In this document: positions 33,584-45,745 of the stretch, one piece after another
Numbering within the stretch: the stretch's first letter is position 1
Layout: every line of letters begins with the position of its first letter
NCBI RefSeq assembly: GCF_020360975.1
Contig: NW_025408675.1
Span: 124,001 to 188,000, forward strand
Direction of reading: 5' to 3'
Origin: Hirsutella rhossiliensis
Taxonomy: Eukaryota > Ascomycota > Sordariomycetes > Hypocreales > Ophiocordycipitaceae
DNA length: 64,000 nucleotides
Made by a program: the position numbers and the translations under genes
Notes under the pieces: generated by a model
Told to the model about the DNA's origin: nothing
The model's database searches: none
The model's input: the letters and a program-made list of their open reading frames with translations, nothing else

Positions 33584-36500
33584 ATGACCGGTAAGCACCA
33601 AAGCCTCCTGGTCTGCGCTGCTATATATGTTCGAGCGAACGGCTGTGGCAGACGCAAACAACTGCGTGAGACCTGCCGCCCATGACTGACCTGACGCTGT
33701 CAACCAGATAACCATGTTCCCGGCCAAAGCCATGATGCCCCAACATGGTCTGGAGAGTCAGACCAGGACGACTACCTCGCGCACGGTTCCTTTGCCGAAC
33801 CCGACCACATTGAGGAGCAGGCAAGCGGGTCCTCTGCAGAACACGACGCTTTCCAGGATGGCATGCTGCCGCGAGACGTCCCAAAGCGCACGACCTTTTA
33901 CGATCCCGTCGCTGAGCGCCAGATGACCCAGACGGACGCCAAGCTCTTCTACCAGCGCAGCAAGATCGACGGCCGCGGGGGCAGTGCCGGCGGCGCACCA
34001 CTGCCTCAGTCGACCCCGTACGGAAGTCCTGTCATGGTCTCCGGATCTCGTCCTGCCACCGAATTCGGAGCCGACTCTCTCATTCTCGACCATGTCGACG
34101 GTAAGCCCCATTACTCCCAAGGGTGCCGCGAGATGTGAAAGTGCTGAAAACCCCGGTAAGGCAAGCCCGACAGCGCCGAGCCATCTTCGAGGGCACACGA
34201 GCCACATGGACCGCTGGCCATGGGCCAGACCGCCACGATCAGCGCACGCGGCAGCCAGACCGGCATTTTTGATGCTAGACTTGCGGTTGAATCTACCGCT
34301 GGGCTTCCCAACAGCAGCCTCTTCGACACAGAGCCCCAGATCACGGCCGAGCTCAGCGCCATATCCAAGAACATTCAAAAGGTACTGGATGTCAGACGCA
34401 AGTATATGGCTCTCTCGTTGCAGCGCCCAGAAGACAACCCTCGCGACACCCCCGAATGGACTATATATCCTCCTCCGCCAGAGCCGGCGTGGACCCAGAA
34501 TAACTCCGGCCCCACGGCGGCTCCAGAAAAGTCGCAAGACTTCCACTGTGCCGAACGTCAGGCCAACCATGATGCAAACCAGCACCCTCCGGTCAGCCCT
34601 GGGGCCAAACGGCCGACGCGCAAGCGTAAGCCTGGCCAGGATGTGGGCGAGGACTTCAACATGGAGGACGTCCTGCCCTTGCCCGTCGAGGACGACGTGA
34701 CCTTTAGGCTCGACGACAGTGGCGTATATCAGGTTTTTGAGAACGAATCTGCGGATACACCAGCCGTTCAGGTGCCAACCATTCGAGAATTTTACATGGA
34801 TCTAGACAGCATCCTCACGATATCATCCGATGGTCCTAGCAAGAGTTTTGCATTTCGGCGCCTGCAGTATCTGGAAGCCAAGTTCAATCTCTACATGCTG
34901 CTCAACGAGTATCAGGAGACTGCAGACAGCAAGAAGGTGCCGCATCGAGACTTCTACAATGTCCGCAAAGTAGACACGCATGTTCACCACTCAGCTTGCA
35001 TGAACCAAAAGCACCTTTTGCGCTTCATCAAAAGCAAGATGAAGAAGCATTCCAACGAAGTCGTCTTGTTCCGTGACGGCAAGCACCTGACCTTGGCCGA
35101 GGTGTTTGCCAGCATTAACCTGACGGCTTACGACCTGAGCATCGACACACTTGATATGCATGTATGAGCCCTCCCCAGGCCCCTTCCTCCGCCTCTCGAC
35201 CACATAACCCTATGTGCGAGGCACGGCGTGATTGGGCTGACCGCTCACCGTGACAGGCGCACACGGACTCGTTCCACCGGTTCGACAAGTTCAATCTCAA
35301 GTATAATCCTATTGGCGAGTCTCGCTTGAGGACGATATTCCTTAAAACGGACAACTTTATCCACGGGCGGTACCTGGCTGAAATCACCAAGGAAGTCATC
35401 TCCGACTTGGAATCGAGCAAGTACCAGATGGTAGAGTGGCGCATTTCCGTCTATGGCAAGTCGATAGACGAATGGGACAGTCTCGCTGCCTGGGTCGTGG
35501 ACAACGGTTTGTTTTCGCACAATGTGCGCTGGCTCGTCCAGATTCCTCGACTGTACGACGTTTACAAAGCGAGCGGCTTGATGGAGACGTTTGAGCAAAT
35601 CGTGAGAAACCTATTTCAGCCGCTGTTTGAGGTGACCAAGGACCCTTCGAGTCATCCGAAGCTTCATATCTTCCTCCAGCGGGTGATTGGATTCGACAGC
35701 GTCGACGATGAAAGCAAGATAGAAAGGAGGCTGTTCAAGAAGTTTCCGGTGCCAAGAGCGTGGGACACGAAGCAGAATCCACCCTACAGCTACTGGATCT
35801 ATTACCTGTTCTCCAACACGACTTCGCTCAACTACTGGCGCAAGAAGCGTGGCTTCAACACGTTTGTGCTGCGTCCCCATTGCGGTGAAGCCGGCGACAG
35901 CGAGCACTTGGCAGTTGCTGTGCTCAGCTGCCACAGCATTAGCCACGGGCTCTTGCTCCGAAAGGTGCCTCTTTTGCAGTACGTCTTTTACTTGGAACAA
36001 ATTGGAATTGCCATGTCGCCGCTGAGCAACAACGCCCTGTTCCTGGCGTACGAGCGCAATCCTTTCCACCAATATTTTCGGAGAGGCCTGAACGTGTCAC
36101 TGTCGACCGACGACCCGCTGCAGTTTGCCTTTACCAAGGAACCCTTGATTGAGGAATATGCCGTTGCTGCGCAGATATACAAGCTCAGCCCCGTGGACAT
36201 GTGCGAATTGGCCAAGAACTCGGTCAAACAAAGCGGCTACGAAGCTTCCATTAAGAGACAGTGGCTGGGGCCAGATTTCGAAAAGCCCGGCCAGGAGGGG
36301 AATACAATGGTCAAGACAAACGTGCCGGACAGAAGGGAAGAATTTCGATACCATACTCTTTTGCAGGAGAGAGACGTGTTAGTCTACCGTGCATCATCAG
36401 CCCACTTCCTGCCACGGACACGGGCTGGGGACCCGCTCGCCGCCGCTGACATGAAGATAAAATAGTCTCAAACGCTACGTGACATACGAGGCGAAAATTG

Positions 36501-36835
36501 AGTCACTCGGCGAAGGGATTCTCGTTGATGGAAAGCCAGCAGAACCCACGAGGTCGGTTCCAACTCTTGGGGATTCGGTGCTGGCAACTCAAGAGAGGAG
36601 CGAAGCCATGACCAAGGCCAATTCCGCGGCGGATGGCATGCAAGCGAGGGCGACGCGGGAGTCGGAACGATTGCCGGGCGCTATGGCCGACTTGCACCTG
36701 TCAGGAAGCGATCCGAGAATGTTTCCAGGAATCCTCACCCGAGATCATAGGACCGGCAGCTTGCGGAATCTGGCGCAGGCCGATGATTGGCCGGTTGATT
36801 CGAGCGAGGCGCCAGGGGAAGAAGACGACATGTAG
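33584..36835 (+). CDS. AMD1: AMP deaminase
   Basis: Exons 33584-33590, 33708-34100, 34161-35161, 35257-36377 and 36466-36835 give 963 residues. The first exon is a 7-bp micro-exon (ATG ACC G). The catalytic half is textbook: zinc site [16 protein letters not shown] (~400), [18 protein letters not shown] rebuilt across the third intron, LRPHCGEAG (~672) and LSTDDPLQF (~748) with the catalytic Asp pair. The N-terminal ~300 residues and the C-terminal ~130 are poorly conserved and regulatory. The enzyme converts AMP to IMP and ammonia in the cytosol, balancing adenylates in the purine nucleotide cycle. The acceptor of the second intron (34160, AAG) is the least certain: it was chosen because only it keeps the [12 protein letters not shown] block in frame. 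Confidence 0.94.
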
Positions 36836-37994
36836 CCCATCGGCGAGCGGTGCGCATCGGCTGTGAGGGGACCAGAGAGTCGATAGGCACGCCATATCGG
36901 GTTGGCTGACAGCATGGCAGTTGGATGACTTGGACGTGGCTCGACTACCCCGGAGGCAACGACTGGTTAGATTTCCCAAATATATCGTACCAAAGCACGA
37001 GCAGGGGCAGAATCGCGGTTATTGACTGTGGAGAACACCCGTCCGATAGATCGATGTTGAAAGGTGAGCTTGGGGCTCCAAGCATAGAATTGGATCTTGG
37101 CCGTTGAACAGTCAAATGTCATATAACCAGAAAATGGCATTACTGGGCGTCTCTTCCATCTAGTTTAGACTCGGAGTAACTTATTTTACCGATATATATA
37201 CTAAAGGGGGATACACAAGTGTGTGTGGTTCTTGGGGGGGAAAGCTACAAGAAGGCGCTTAAAGGGGGCTCTCAAACTATAAGTCTCTTTTTTAGATATA
37301 AATGTATGTTGTTCTTTTCATTTTTTAATAAATTGGTAGAAGATGATTTCATTAGAAGCATACAGTATAGATAGATAGACATAACTAGCTTATGAGAGAC
37401 ACAGTTATGGTATTATACAGCACTTTCTAGGTGCTTACCTAGGTACCCACCTAGATAGCCCGCAACTGCTAGTTAGTACCTGTCAGAACGGCGCATAGAG
37501 TACATTCACCGTGCACATGAAAATCAGGTGCGCATACCTATTTTGCTTGGTGCAACGGTAGCTCTAGAGTATCTGGGGCCTTTCTTTTGCGAGTAAAAAG
37601 GGGGCTAGACCCCCAGCAGCACTTACCTAGGTACACTAGGCGTATGCCAGTGCTAAGGCATGGAGGTCACCAGCATCCGTACTGTGCAGCAGCAGTATCA
37701 TATGCCATCGTCATTAGCATCCGTTTCCAACCACCACCATCACCTCTCCGTTAGCCCTGCCTTTCTCGTGTACCACCCCTGGTCTACCTGCTCTGGTGCG
37801 CCCTACTCCTAGTCTGCGCTGATCCGCATCGCGAATATCCCTTCTGGACGGGTCGCCCGTGCCACACCGCAAGTGGCCGGCCAGCCGCAAAGCCCACGAG
37901 TCTCGGCGCAGAACGCAGAGAGCGCCCGACCAGCCCCGCCTTTAACCCGGAAGACCGCACGCGCCCGTGAGCACTCGTCGTCGTGGTCGTCGAC
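36836..37994. other. Intergenic region, AT-richer, before SLA1
   Basis: No gene is recognised over about 1.16 kb. The stretch 37110-37400 is AT-rich with short A/T runs and GATAGATAGATAG near 37365, but it keeps CpA/TpG and is not RIP-mutated. The motif ACCTAGGTA occurs near 37437 and 37625. A TGGTGCAACGGTAGC element near 37547 resembles a tRNA A-box, without a foldable tRNA. The last 300 bp are the SLA1 leader. Confidence 0.5.
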
Positions 37995-40900
37995 ATGGGG
38001 TTCCTGGGCGTATACCAGGCTATCTACGACTACGCCCCTCAGGCCGAGGGCGAGCTGGCCATCGCCGAGGGAGATCTGCTGTACGTCCTTGACAAGAACA
38101 ACGACGATGGCTGGTGGAAAGCCAAGAGAAAAGCCGGCACCGACGAAGACGACGAACCCGAAGGTCTCGTGCCCAACAATTACGTCGAGCCCGTAAGTGG
38201 CCAACCTTTCCCTGTCTCATTCATCTCCGCTTCATCCTTTGGTGCGCGAGCCATCCATCCACTGTGCTAATGCATTTGCGTCGTATTGCCTCATCCCCCC
38301 TAGGCTCCGACGCTCAGCCATGCCCATGCCATTTACGAGTATACGCGCCAGACCGACGAGGAATTGTCTTTCCCCGAGGATGCCATCCTCGAGGTGTTTG
38401 ACGCCTCAGACCCAGACTGGATCCTTGCCGGCCTCGACGATGAATATGGATTTGTGCCGTCAAACTACATCGACGTGAAGACGACTGACGCAGACGTCGA
38501 TTTGCCAGCGAGCGCGGCCTCCCCGGCTCTGCCGATGCGGCCTCAGTCTGTGGCCTCGGACTCAGTAGAGAGCACATTAGAAGCAGGCCATGGCCCCCCG
38601 CCCACCTTGGGACCCGCGGCCGCACTGGCGGGTGTTATGCAGGGTCGGGCAGCTCCCCGACTCACGACACCATCCCCGCCTGCTCAGCCTGCGCGACAGC
38701 CCACACAGCGCGAAAGGTCGCAGCCGCCAGATGTAGACGAAGACGATGATGAGGCCCTGCAGTCCCCAGCGCTGCCTTCCCGGCCTCGCTCTCGAACCAT
38801 CCCCGATGAGCGGCCGTACGATGGTGCGCCCGCCCAAGCGCCCGCGAGCCATGACTCCCGACCCGACGAGCCGTATCGAACCCCGGGAGGCTTCCACATG
38901 TACAACATCAACGAAATGGTATCGGTCATGGGGAAAAGAAAGAAGATGCCCACGACACTGGGCGTTAATCTCAAGACAGGAATCATACTGATCGCCCCCG
39001 AACGGGCTCAGGACGAGCCAGCCCAGGAATGGACGGCCGACAAGATGACGCATTACTCCCGCGAGGGCAAGCACGTCTTTATGGAGTTGGTTCGGCCGAG
39101 TAAGAGCATCGACTTTCACGCGGGTGCCAAAGATACAGCTGAGGAAGTTGTGGGTGCCTTGGGGGAGCTGGCTGGCGCTGTCCGGGCCGAAGGTCTGCGG
39201 GAAGTCATCATGGCCGGCTCGCAGCGCACCCGACGCAAGGGCCAGATTCTGTACGACTTCATGGCACAAGGCGACGACGAAGTGACGGTAGCAGCAGGTG
39301 ACGAAGTCGTGGTCCTCGACGAGTCCAAGAGCGACGAGTGGTGGCAGGTCCGTCGCATCAAGAATGGCAAGGAAGGAGTTGTTCCGAGCAGTTATATCGA
39401 AGTGACGGGGACTGTCACGCCGCCTGGTGCAACGAATAGCTCCCCGATGGACTCGGCCAAGTCCACTGTGGAACAGAACCGGCTGGAGGAAATCAGGCTC
39501 ACCAAGGAGGCCATCAAGGAGGGCAAGCAGCCGCAGCAGGTGAGGCCAGGGATGATTCCCCTTCCAACGAAGAACTTGATAATAATGGCGAATAGCCGCG
39601 TAGTCGACGCGAGAATGGCCGACGCGACAGCCATGTCAAGGCCAAGTCGAGTAAGTCACTTTGGCGCATCCTGATCCTTCATTATGCGCCGTCGCTTACC
39701 AGGCTGAACAATGTTCAATCCAGAGCCCGACTCGTCCAAGGTGCGAACGTGGACAGATCGGTCAGGGTCCTTCAGTGTCGATGCGCAGTTTCTGGGTCTG
39801 AGAGACGGCAAAATCCACTTACACAAGATGAACGGTGTCAAGATTGCCGTTCCCATTGCGAAGATGTCCCGTGGTGACCTCGAATGCGTTGAGAACATCA
39901 CCGGCATATCCTTGGACGACGACAAGCCCCTGGCGGACGTGAAACGAGGCAAATCTACGGACAAGCGGCGCACCGAAGTCGGCGCGTCGGTGGGGAAGAG
40001 TGAAAAGCCAGAGTATGACTGGTTTCAATTCTTTCTCTCCTGCGACGTTGCCGTCGGTCTTTGCGAGCGCTACGCGCAAGCCTTTATCAGAGACTCCATG
40101 GACGAGAGCGTCTTGCCGGACGTGAACGCTACCGTTTTGCGCACCCTAGGCTTACGCGAAGGCGACATCATCAAGGTCATGCGAGCGTTGGATATCAAAT
40201 TTGGCCGCGACCGAAGCGGCCCCGGGGCGGATGGTGACAACGCTACCGGCGGCCTTTTCTCTGGACCTGGCGGCACGCTTCGAAATAACACGCGGAAAAG
40301 CAGACCCGCCCCGGCTGTGCAGACAAGCGATGTAGTCGATGCTACCGCTTTCTCAAAGACCAATGCGCCAGGCCCCGAATCGGGCACAGACGGGGCCAGC
40401 CCAGCCACCAAGTCATCCGGAGCCCCGGCCGCCGGCGGATTCGACGACGACGCTTGGGATGTAAAGCCGCAGCCCAGTGCGCAACAGCAGGCGTCCAGAG
40501 AGGCCAAACTCGCCCCATCATCGTCAGGGCCGGATCCGGCTTCGTCTCAGGCGCTCACGAGCTCCATGAAGGAGCTGTCACTGCTGAGCGAGCCCCTCCA
40601 ACCGACCACGATGGAGTCACAACAGACAGCGGCTACGAGCTCGAGCCTGGGCAGTGCCCAACCGCAGCAGACTCAGCAGCCCACGGGTGCTAGCCCGTCT
40701 TTCTTTTCTACCGTTCCCAATCCCGGCCAAGTACAGTCTTCTCCCAAAACCCTGGCCCGGCAGCGGCCGACGCCCCCTTCGATGTCATCCAGCCAGGGCT
40801 CGCTGGCCCCCCCACCCCCGCAGCGGCCGTTGTCCGCCCCTCAATCGGCGCAGCAGGCCATATTCGGCCCTCCCCCGATGGGTTTACAGGCGACGGGCGC

Positions 40901-41542
40901 CGTGCAGTCTCAGGTGGCAACACCGGGCCAGAGCCTTCATGACCTCAGTCAATACAGGCTTCAGCAGCAGTATGCTGCGATGCAGCAGCTTCAGCCTGCA
41001 ATGACCGGTTACGCCGGGCTTCAGCCTCAGGGCATGGCTCCTTACCCGACGACAGCCCCTGGCCAGCCCCAGTTCATGCAGCCCATGATGACGGGCATGC
41101 CAGGTGCGAGCCCCTTCGCAGACCCCGGGCGACCATCTCAATTCTCGCCCATTCCAGCCCAGCAAACTGGGGCTGGGTTCCGGCCTACCTTCACAACCAG
41201 AATGTCATCATTCGGGCAGGGCTCTGGCAGCACCGGTGGTGTCAATAGCTATCTTCCACCAGCGCTGGAGCCCGAGCGGACAGGGGCGACAAGTCTACAT
41301 TCACAGCATACGGGGGCCATGGTCGGAGGCTTTGCCCAGCCGTTGCAACCGCAAAAGACAGGCCCCCCGCCTCCGGTTCGATTTGGCGTAAATGCGGAAA
41401 CGAAAAGACTGACACCCCAGCCGACTGGGCGGAGGGCGAACCTGGCGCAAGCGAGTGGGTGTTGCGACTCCGTTGTGTGCGGTTTCTTGCTTTTCCATCG
41501 CTAATGTCTTTTGCAGCCCCAGATAACCCCTTCGGATTCTGA
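37995..41542 (+). CDS. SLA1: Actin cytoskeleton-regulatory complex protein SLA1
   Basis: Exons 37995-38192, 38304-39539, 39596-39650, 39724-41454 and 41517-41542 give 1081 residues. Three SH3 domains lie at ~1-66, ~70-125 (HAIYEYTRQTDEELSF) and ~378-433 (QILYDFMAQGDDEVTV). SHD1 is at ~500-560 (VRTWTDRSGSFSVDAQFLGL) and the SAM-like SHD2 at ~594-660. The Gln/Pro/Met-rich C-terminus carries four [L/I]xxQxTG sites (IPAQQTG, LHSQHTG, LQPQKTG, LTPQPTG), the Ark1/Prk1-kinase consensus, and ends in NPFGF. SLA1 is an endocytic coat adaptor that binds cargo NPFxD signals, clathrin and Las17 at actin patches. The 55-bp third exon (PRSRRENGRRDS) and its flanking introns were placed so that the frame joins SHD1; a straight ORF would instead read through 39540-39675 and end before SHD1. 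Confidence 0.9.
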
Positions 41543-42238
41543 CTTGTTATTGCGAAAAGACCGGCGGACGCGAACCTTTCAGGTTGAGAGTGACGCAGCT
41601 GTAGTTAAAAGGGCGAGAGGGAGCTTGTGGGCCAGGAGAGCGAACGCGGCTTTACGAACGCCACTCATGTAAATATTCAACTGGCTCGACCTAGTGGTGT
41701 CTATTCCCTGCGATTTTACCTCTTATTTTGCGCCGGCCCCCTCCATAGCACGCGGACGGACGCGTTTGTTGTTTCAGAGCGTCATATACGACTGCAGGAC
41801 CCCCGGAGACCGGCCTAAGCACTGCTGACAGTGGCTTCTCGAGCTACCTCCGGATGTCGTGTTTAGTGGCACGACAGGGATTTCCAGTGTTATGCAGCTG
41901 GATGTGCAAGAGAAGCAAGCAGCAAGGCGCGAGTTGCTGGATTCCTGGCACTAACATATAACGACACCAGTCGCCTACACGATATACTGCGCAAACAGCG
42001 CGAAAACCCGCATATCCCCGAGCCCAAGTAACCAGTTCTCCATGTGTGACGCAAGGAAAGTCTATATCCTTCTAAGATTGAGTATGTGTCGTCTCGTGAA
42101 ATAGCCACCGCTGAGGTGCCACGCCCGGCGAGTCGGCCATGGCCAAACAAGCAGCATTTACCAGGTAAATAATTCACTTCGCACAGTGCATCAAGAATTG
42201 GTGCCCTTCCCGGGCAACAGGCTTGGCCTTGGCTCACA
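41543..42238. other. Convergent intergenic region (SLA1 / TLC gene)
   Basis: The 3' untranslated regions of two convergent genes. No frame over about 115 codons and no recognisable domain. Nothing further is seen. Confidence 0.5.
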
Positions 42239-43332
42239 TCATACCTTGCGTCTCTGCGGAATACGACGATCGGTCACGCCGGAAGCGACAGAATGTATCT
42301 CCACATTGACCTCAATCAGCCGTCCCTTTGGTTCTTCCGGTCCCGGCTCGAAACGCTTGCGGACTGCTCTTATCATCATGATGAACCAATAGAAGTTGAG
42401 GCTGTTGAGGGTCAGGTTGCTGGCCAAGTACAGAGTGGCGAGCCAAAGTGGGACAGTGGACTTGTCCGTCGCGAACGTCATGACAGCCGAGTCCTGCGGC
42501 CCAGTGCTAGGGTGGCAGTTGACGGCCGCCCATATGTCGCGAAAGACACGTACAGACTGATAGGTTCCGTAGACGAGACGGCAGGAGAAGAAGCTGAAGA
42601 GGAGCAGGAATCCATTGTAGAGCTGCGCGCGAGAGCCGGTCATGTCAAGCTTGTCCATGAACCAGTGAAGATTCAAGAACGGGGTTGAAAGTTCCCAGAG
42701 GATAAAGATGCAGCCGTAATAGTTAACAAATGGTCGCTGTCACACAGTCAGTGGGACGGTGTTTGCGCGCTTCGAGCAACAGTCAGACGCAAGGGGAAGT
42801 GTGTCAAGGAGCAGGGGCTGACAGGGGAGGATAAGAATGGGGTTCCTACGAAGCCAAGGCAATAGACGAGCAAGGCGGCAATGGCATGGGCCAAAGTGCC
42901 GAGACCGAAGACATCTAGGTTGCGGCTGGTGACGATTAAATCCCAAACAAAGTAGCCGGCAGCCAGTGCCTGTATCATGCCAGCGGCACCTGTGTAACCC
43001 CAGACTCGCTCCTCTTGGTCCATGTTGCGGCGCTCATCGTCAACAAGCATGATCCAGAGAGCCAGCGCATTGATGAGGGTGCTCTGGATCATGGACACGA
43101 CATGGGCGTCCCAATTCAGGCGCTTCTTGCGCGGCAGCTTGGCATAGTGCCCGGGCACCAGCAGGTTCGACAGGAGGGGCGAGAGCGGGTAGAAGACGAC
43201 CGAGTAGAGAAGCGCGGCTGCGACGATTTCGTGTATGTGCAGAGGCAGTGTGGGCAGATGGAGACGGTCGCACAAAGGCTGTGCCCGTTGGACGACCCAG
43301 GGAATGGGGGCAATGAAGAAGGGGTCCTTCAT
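42239..43332 (-). CDS. TLC-domain (TRAM-LAG1-CLN8) membrane protein
   Basis: Minus-strand exons 43332-42850 and 42736-42239, with a 113-bp intron, give 326 residues. The TLC fold is readable: an amphipathic N-terminus (PFFIAPIPWVVQRAQPLCD), TM1 (IVAAALLYSVVFYPLSPLL), the loop with LNWDAHVVSMIQSTLI, TM segments around LALWIMLV and AAGYFVWDLIVT, then HAIAALLVYCLGF joined to RPFVNYYGCIFILWELSTPF. The pattern W-(D)AH-VS-x-IQ and NxHWF is typical of the TMEM56/TLCD subgroup rather than the Lag1 ceramide synthases: the Lag1 HH motif is absent. It probably lies in the ER or plasma membrane and influences lipid composition; the substrate is unknown. Its promoter region runs up to the RIP-mutated block that starts about 630 bp upstream. 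Confidence 0.85.
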
Positions 43333-43965
43333 CTCGCTATTTCTGATGGTAATGTTGGCGGCGGTGGTAATTGTCGGCTCAGACGAGCAAAAATCTCTTG
43401 CGCTGCCTCTCTCGAAGCGTTGTCCCCCCTAGGCTTGTCTGTCGACTTCGTCAAGCGAGCAGCTCGCAGGGGCCTGGGAGTCTCAAGGAGTGGCAACTGG
43501 TTATGCGTAGCCGATGCACTGAAGAGTGTTTGCAGTCGATGGGCCCGGGCGGGGTGAGACAGAGTTGCCGGAAGTCGACGATGATGCATCGGAGGCCGAG
43601 GATCGAGGCTCAACAAACGGGCGGGTGCGGCACACACATGGGCAGGCGGGAGCAGAGGCATGAGTGGGAGACGGAAACGACGGTCTTAATACGTCGAGGA
43701 CATGGTCGATGTGGCAGGAGGGAAAGCCATTCCTATCTTCAAGTCTGGTGGTTGAATGGGCGATGACCGAGAACAGATGGCTCTGCAGTGGGTTTAGGTT
43801 GCGGTGCGCTGGTGACCACAACAGCCAGGGAATTGTTGGGGAGCTTGCTCCACGTGAGCGAGGCAGCTGTTCGAGAACCGCCGGAAGCATTGGTGGGGAA
43901 GGGGGCGCGTGTTTGGGTGATACCCACTCGTGCCTCCCTACTCCGAAAGTAGGCCGAAAGGAACG
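43333..43965. other. Upstream region of the TLC gene, up to the RIP boundary
   Basis: Normal-composition DNA with CpA/TpG; small frames only. Composition changes abruptly near 43965, beyond which CpA/TpG almost vanish. Confidence 0.55.
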
Positions 43966-44736
43966 GTCTAGGCTTAACGTTAGCTACCTAGCTTATAGGA
44001 CACCCCCCTTCTAGCACCCTTCCTATAGTAAAGAGTATATATTCTAATAGCAATTAAAGCCGTATTTTAATATCGCGATATATTAATTTAGTGTTATCTT
44101 ACTATTTAAGCTACTAGCTATTATATAAAAAAATAGCTAAAAAAGCCTTAGCTTAGTATACCTATTTAAGCCGACCTTACCTTCCCTTAAATAGCCTATA
44201 TATTATATTTACGTATAAGTATAACCGTTTAAATAATATCCTTAATTAGTAGGTAGTTTACTTAACTTATAAATACTAGCGAAAATTTCTCTTTACTTAG
44301 TTAGCTAATACGCGACTAATAGACCGACCCTAGCCTAGCTATTATAACTACAGCTACTAGGCCGCTAACGGTCGACCGCGTTAAGCACGTAATATAGTTT
44401 AACGGATAAATAGTCGGTATAACTATTTAATAAGTATAAGATCGAGGGGATTATAGAGATCTAAGTAATCTAAGATTAACGAGATTACTATACTTTATAT
44501 AATCTAACGTTAGGGATTATAGCTAGGCCTATAATCTAAGGATAGTCTCTATAGGTATATATAGCTACCTACTTTTACTCCTTTAAATAGATAGCTCTCT
44601 AGCTTTTAATATAGATATTTATTATAATTCTATCTTTAATTCTAATTACTTAGTTATAGTCTATAGTCTATAACCTTTAACTTATTATTAATATAATATA
44701 CTTATTATTACTTAGACTATACCCTATTATATCTAT
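43966..44736. repeat. RIP-mutated repeat relic, family not recognised
   Basis: AT-rich, CpA/TpG-poor sequence without any frame I can identify. It lies immediately before the first copy of the ~1-kb repeat. It may be the remains of a transposon whose other copies are outside the window. Confidence 0.45.
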
Positions 44737-45745
44737 TATTATTATTATTATTAAGATTATACTAAGGACCTAGCTAGAGGTATCTAGAACTTTAATATTA
44801 AATAAGAGGGAAAAACTAAAGTGCCTAGGGGAAAACCCTCCCCTCTTTTAGTATAGGTCCGCCTTAAACGAGGTCGTAGTAATAGTATATAGGAAATTTA
44901 CGCCGGCTACCGCGGGCTCCTCCCGCGAAATCGCGTCTTAGCGCGGGCCCTCTTAGGCTATAGCCGCTATTATCCCGAGCAGCCGCGGCCTAGGCTCGCT
45001 AGCCTAGGCCTAGGGTTATAGGCAATAGTCTCTCTTTAGGGGCCTAACTCGCGGGCGCCTCTATTTACCTTAGCTCCTATATTATAGCCGCGTAGCCGCG
45101 GTCGCGTTAGCTTATTAGTCTATTAATTAATAGGGTAAGTAATATACGGTTACTAGGCCGGGCGCTAGTATAGGTCGCTCTTAGGTAGGGCCGGCTAATC
45201 GAAATTCGGTTAGCTAGCTCTATTAATTATAAATTAGTTCCTATCTAGCTATATAACTTCCCGATTAAGGGCGCGGCGGCCTATATTTACCCTCTATCTT
45301 ATAGTTATTAATTATACGCGCTTAGCTTACGCTTATATATACCTACCCTCCCCCCCCTAGTTCTATATATACCTCCTCCTATCTTTTTATTATCTATCTC
45401 TTTTATAGGCCTAACTACTACCTCGCCTACCTTATTTCTATAACTCTAGATCTCCTTAATACTATATCTAGTTTACTTATTATCGCGTTATAATATCTAA
45501 CTAAGAAGCTAACTTAGGTAGTAGCGGCTTACTTCCTTTAAAACCCCCTCTTTATAAGAAAGTTACTATAGTAGCGGGATTAAAGCGCTTTATTTTATAT
45601 TTTATATATATTAAGCGTCTTATTAATAAGCTTACTTATAAGTCTTTCGCTAGCTATTAAAACTAGTCTTATATATATTAATCCTAGCTATATCTTAGGT
45701 TAATCTTACCTTTAGTATTTTTACTAACTTTAATAGCTATAAAGG
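44737..45745 (+). repeat. ~1-kb repeat unit R1, copy 1 (LTR or promoter-like)
   Basis: Repeated at 56757-57765 in the same orientation with mainly transition differences. Recognisable shared blocks are GACCTAGCTAGAGG, the GC-rich CTACCGCGGGCTCCTCC and TTCTATATATACCTCC followed by a CT-rich run. The left end lies in a (TTA)n tract. Copy 1 continues into a plus-strand reading frame, so R1 may be the LTR or 5' region of a retroelement. Clear TG...CA ends are not visible and copy 2 is cut by the copia insertion, so the class is undecided. Confidence 0.65.

Noticed and set aside
37540..37615. Possible tRNA or tRNA-derived SINE (TGGTGCAACGGTAGC A-box-like element, GGGGGCTAGACCCC)
   Set aside because: No acceptor stem or anticodon arm can be folded, and the B-box match is poor.
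37420..37640. Repeated ACCTAGGTA palindromes as a functional array
   Set aside because: Only two copies occur and they are not regularly spaced.
38577..39269. 230-codon minus-strand ORF
   Set aside because: Antisense shadow of the SLA1 coding sequence.
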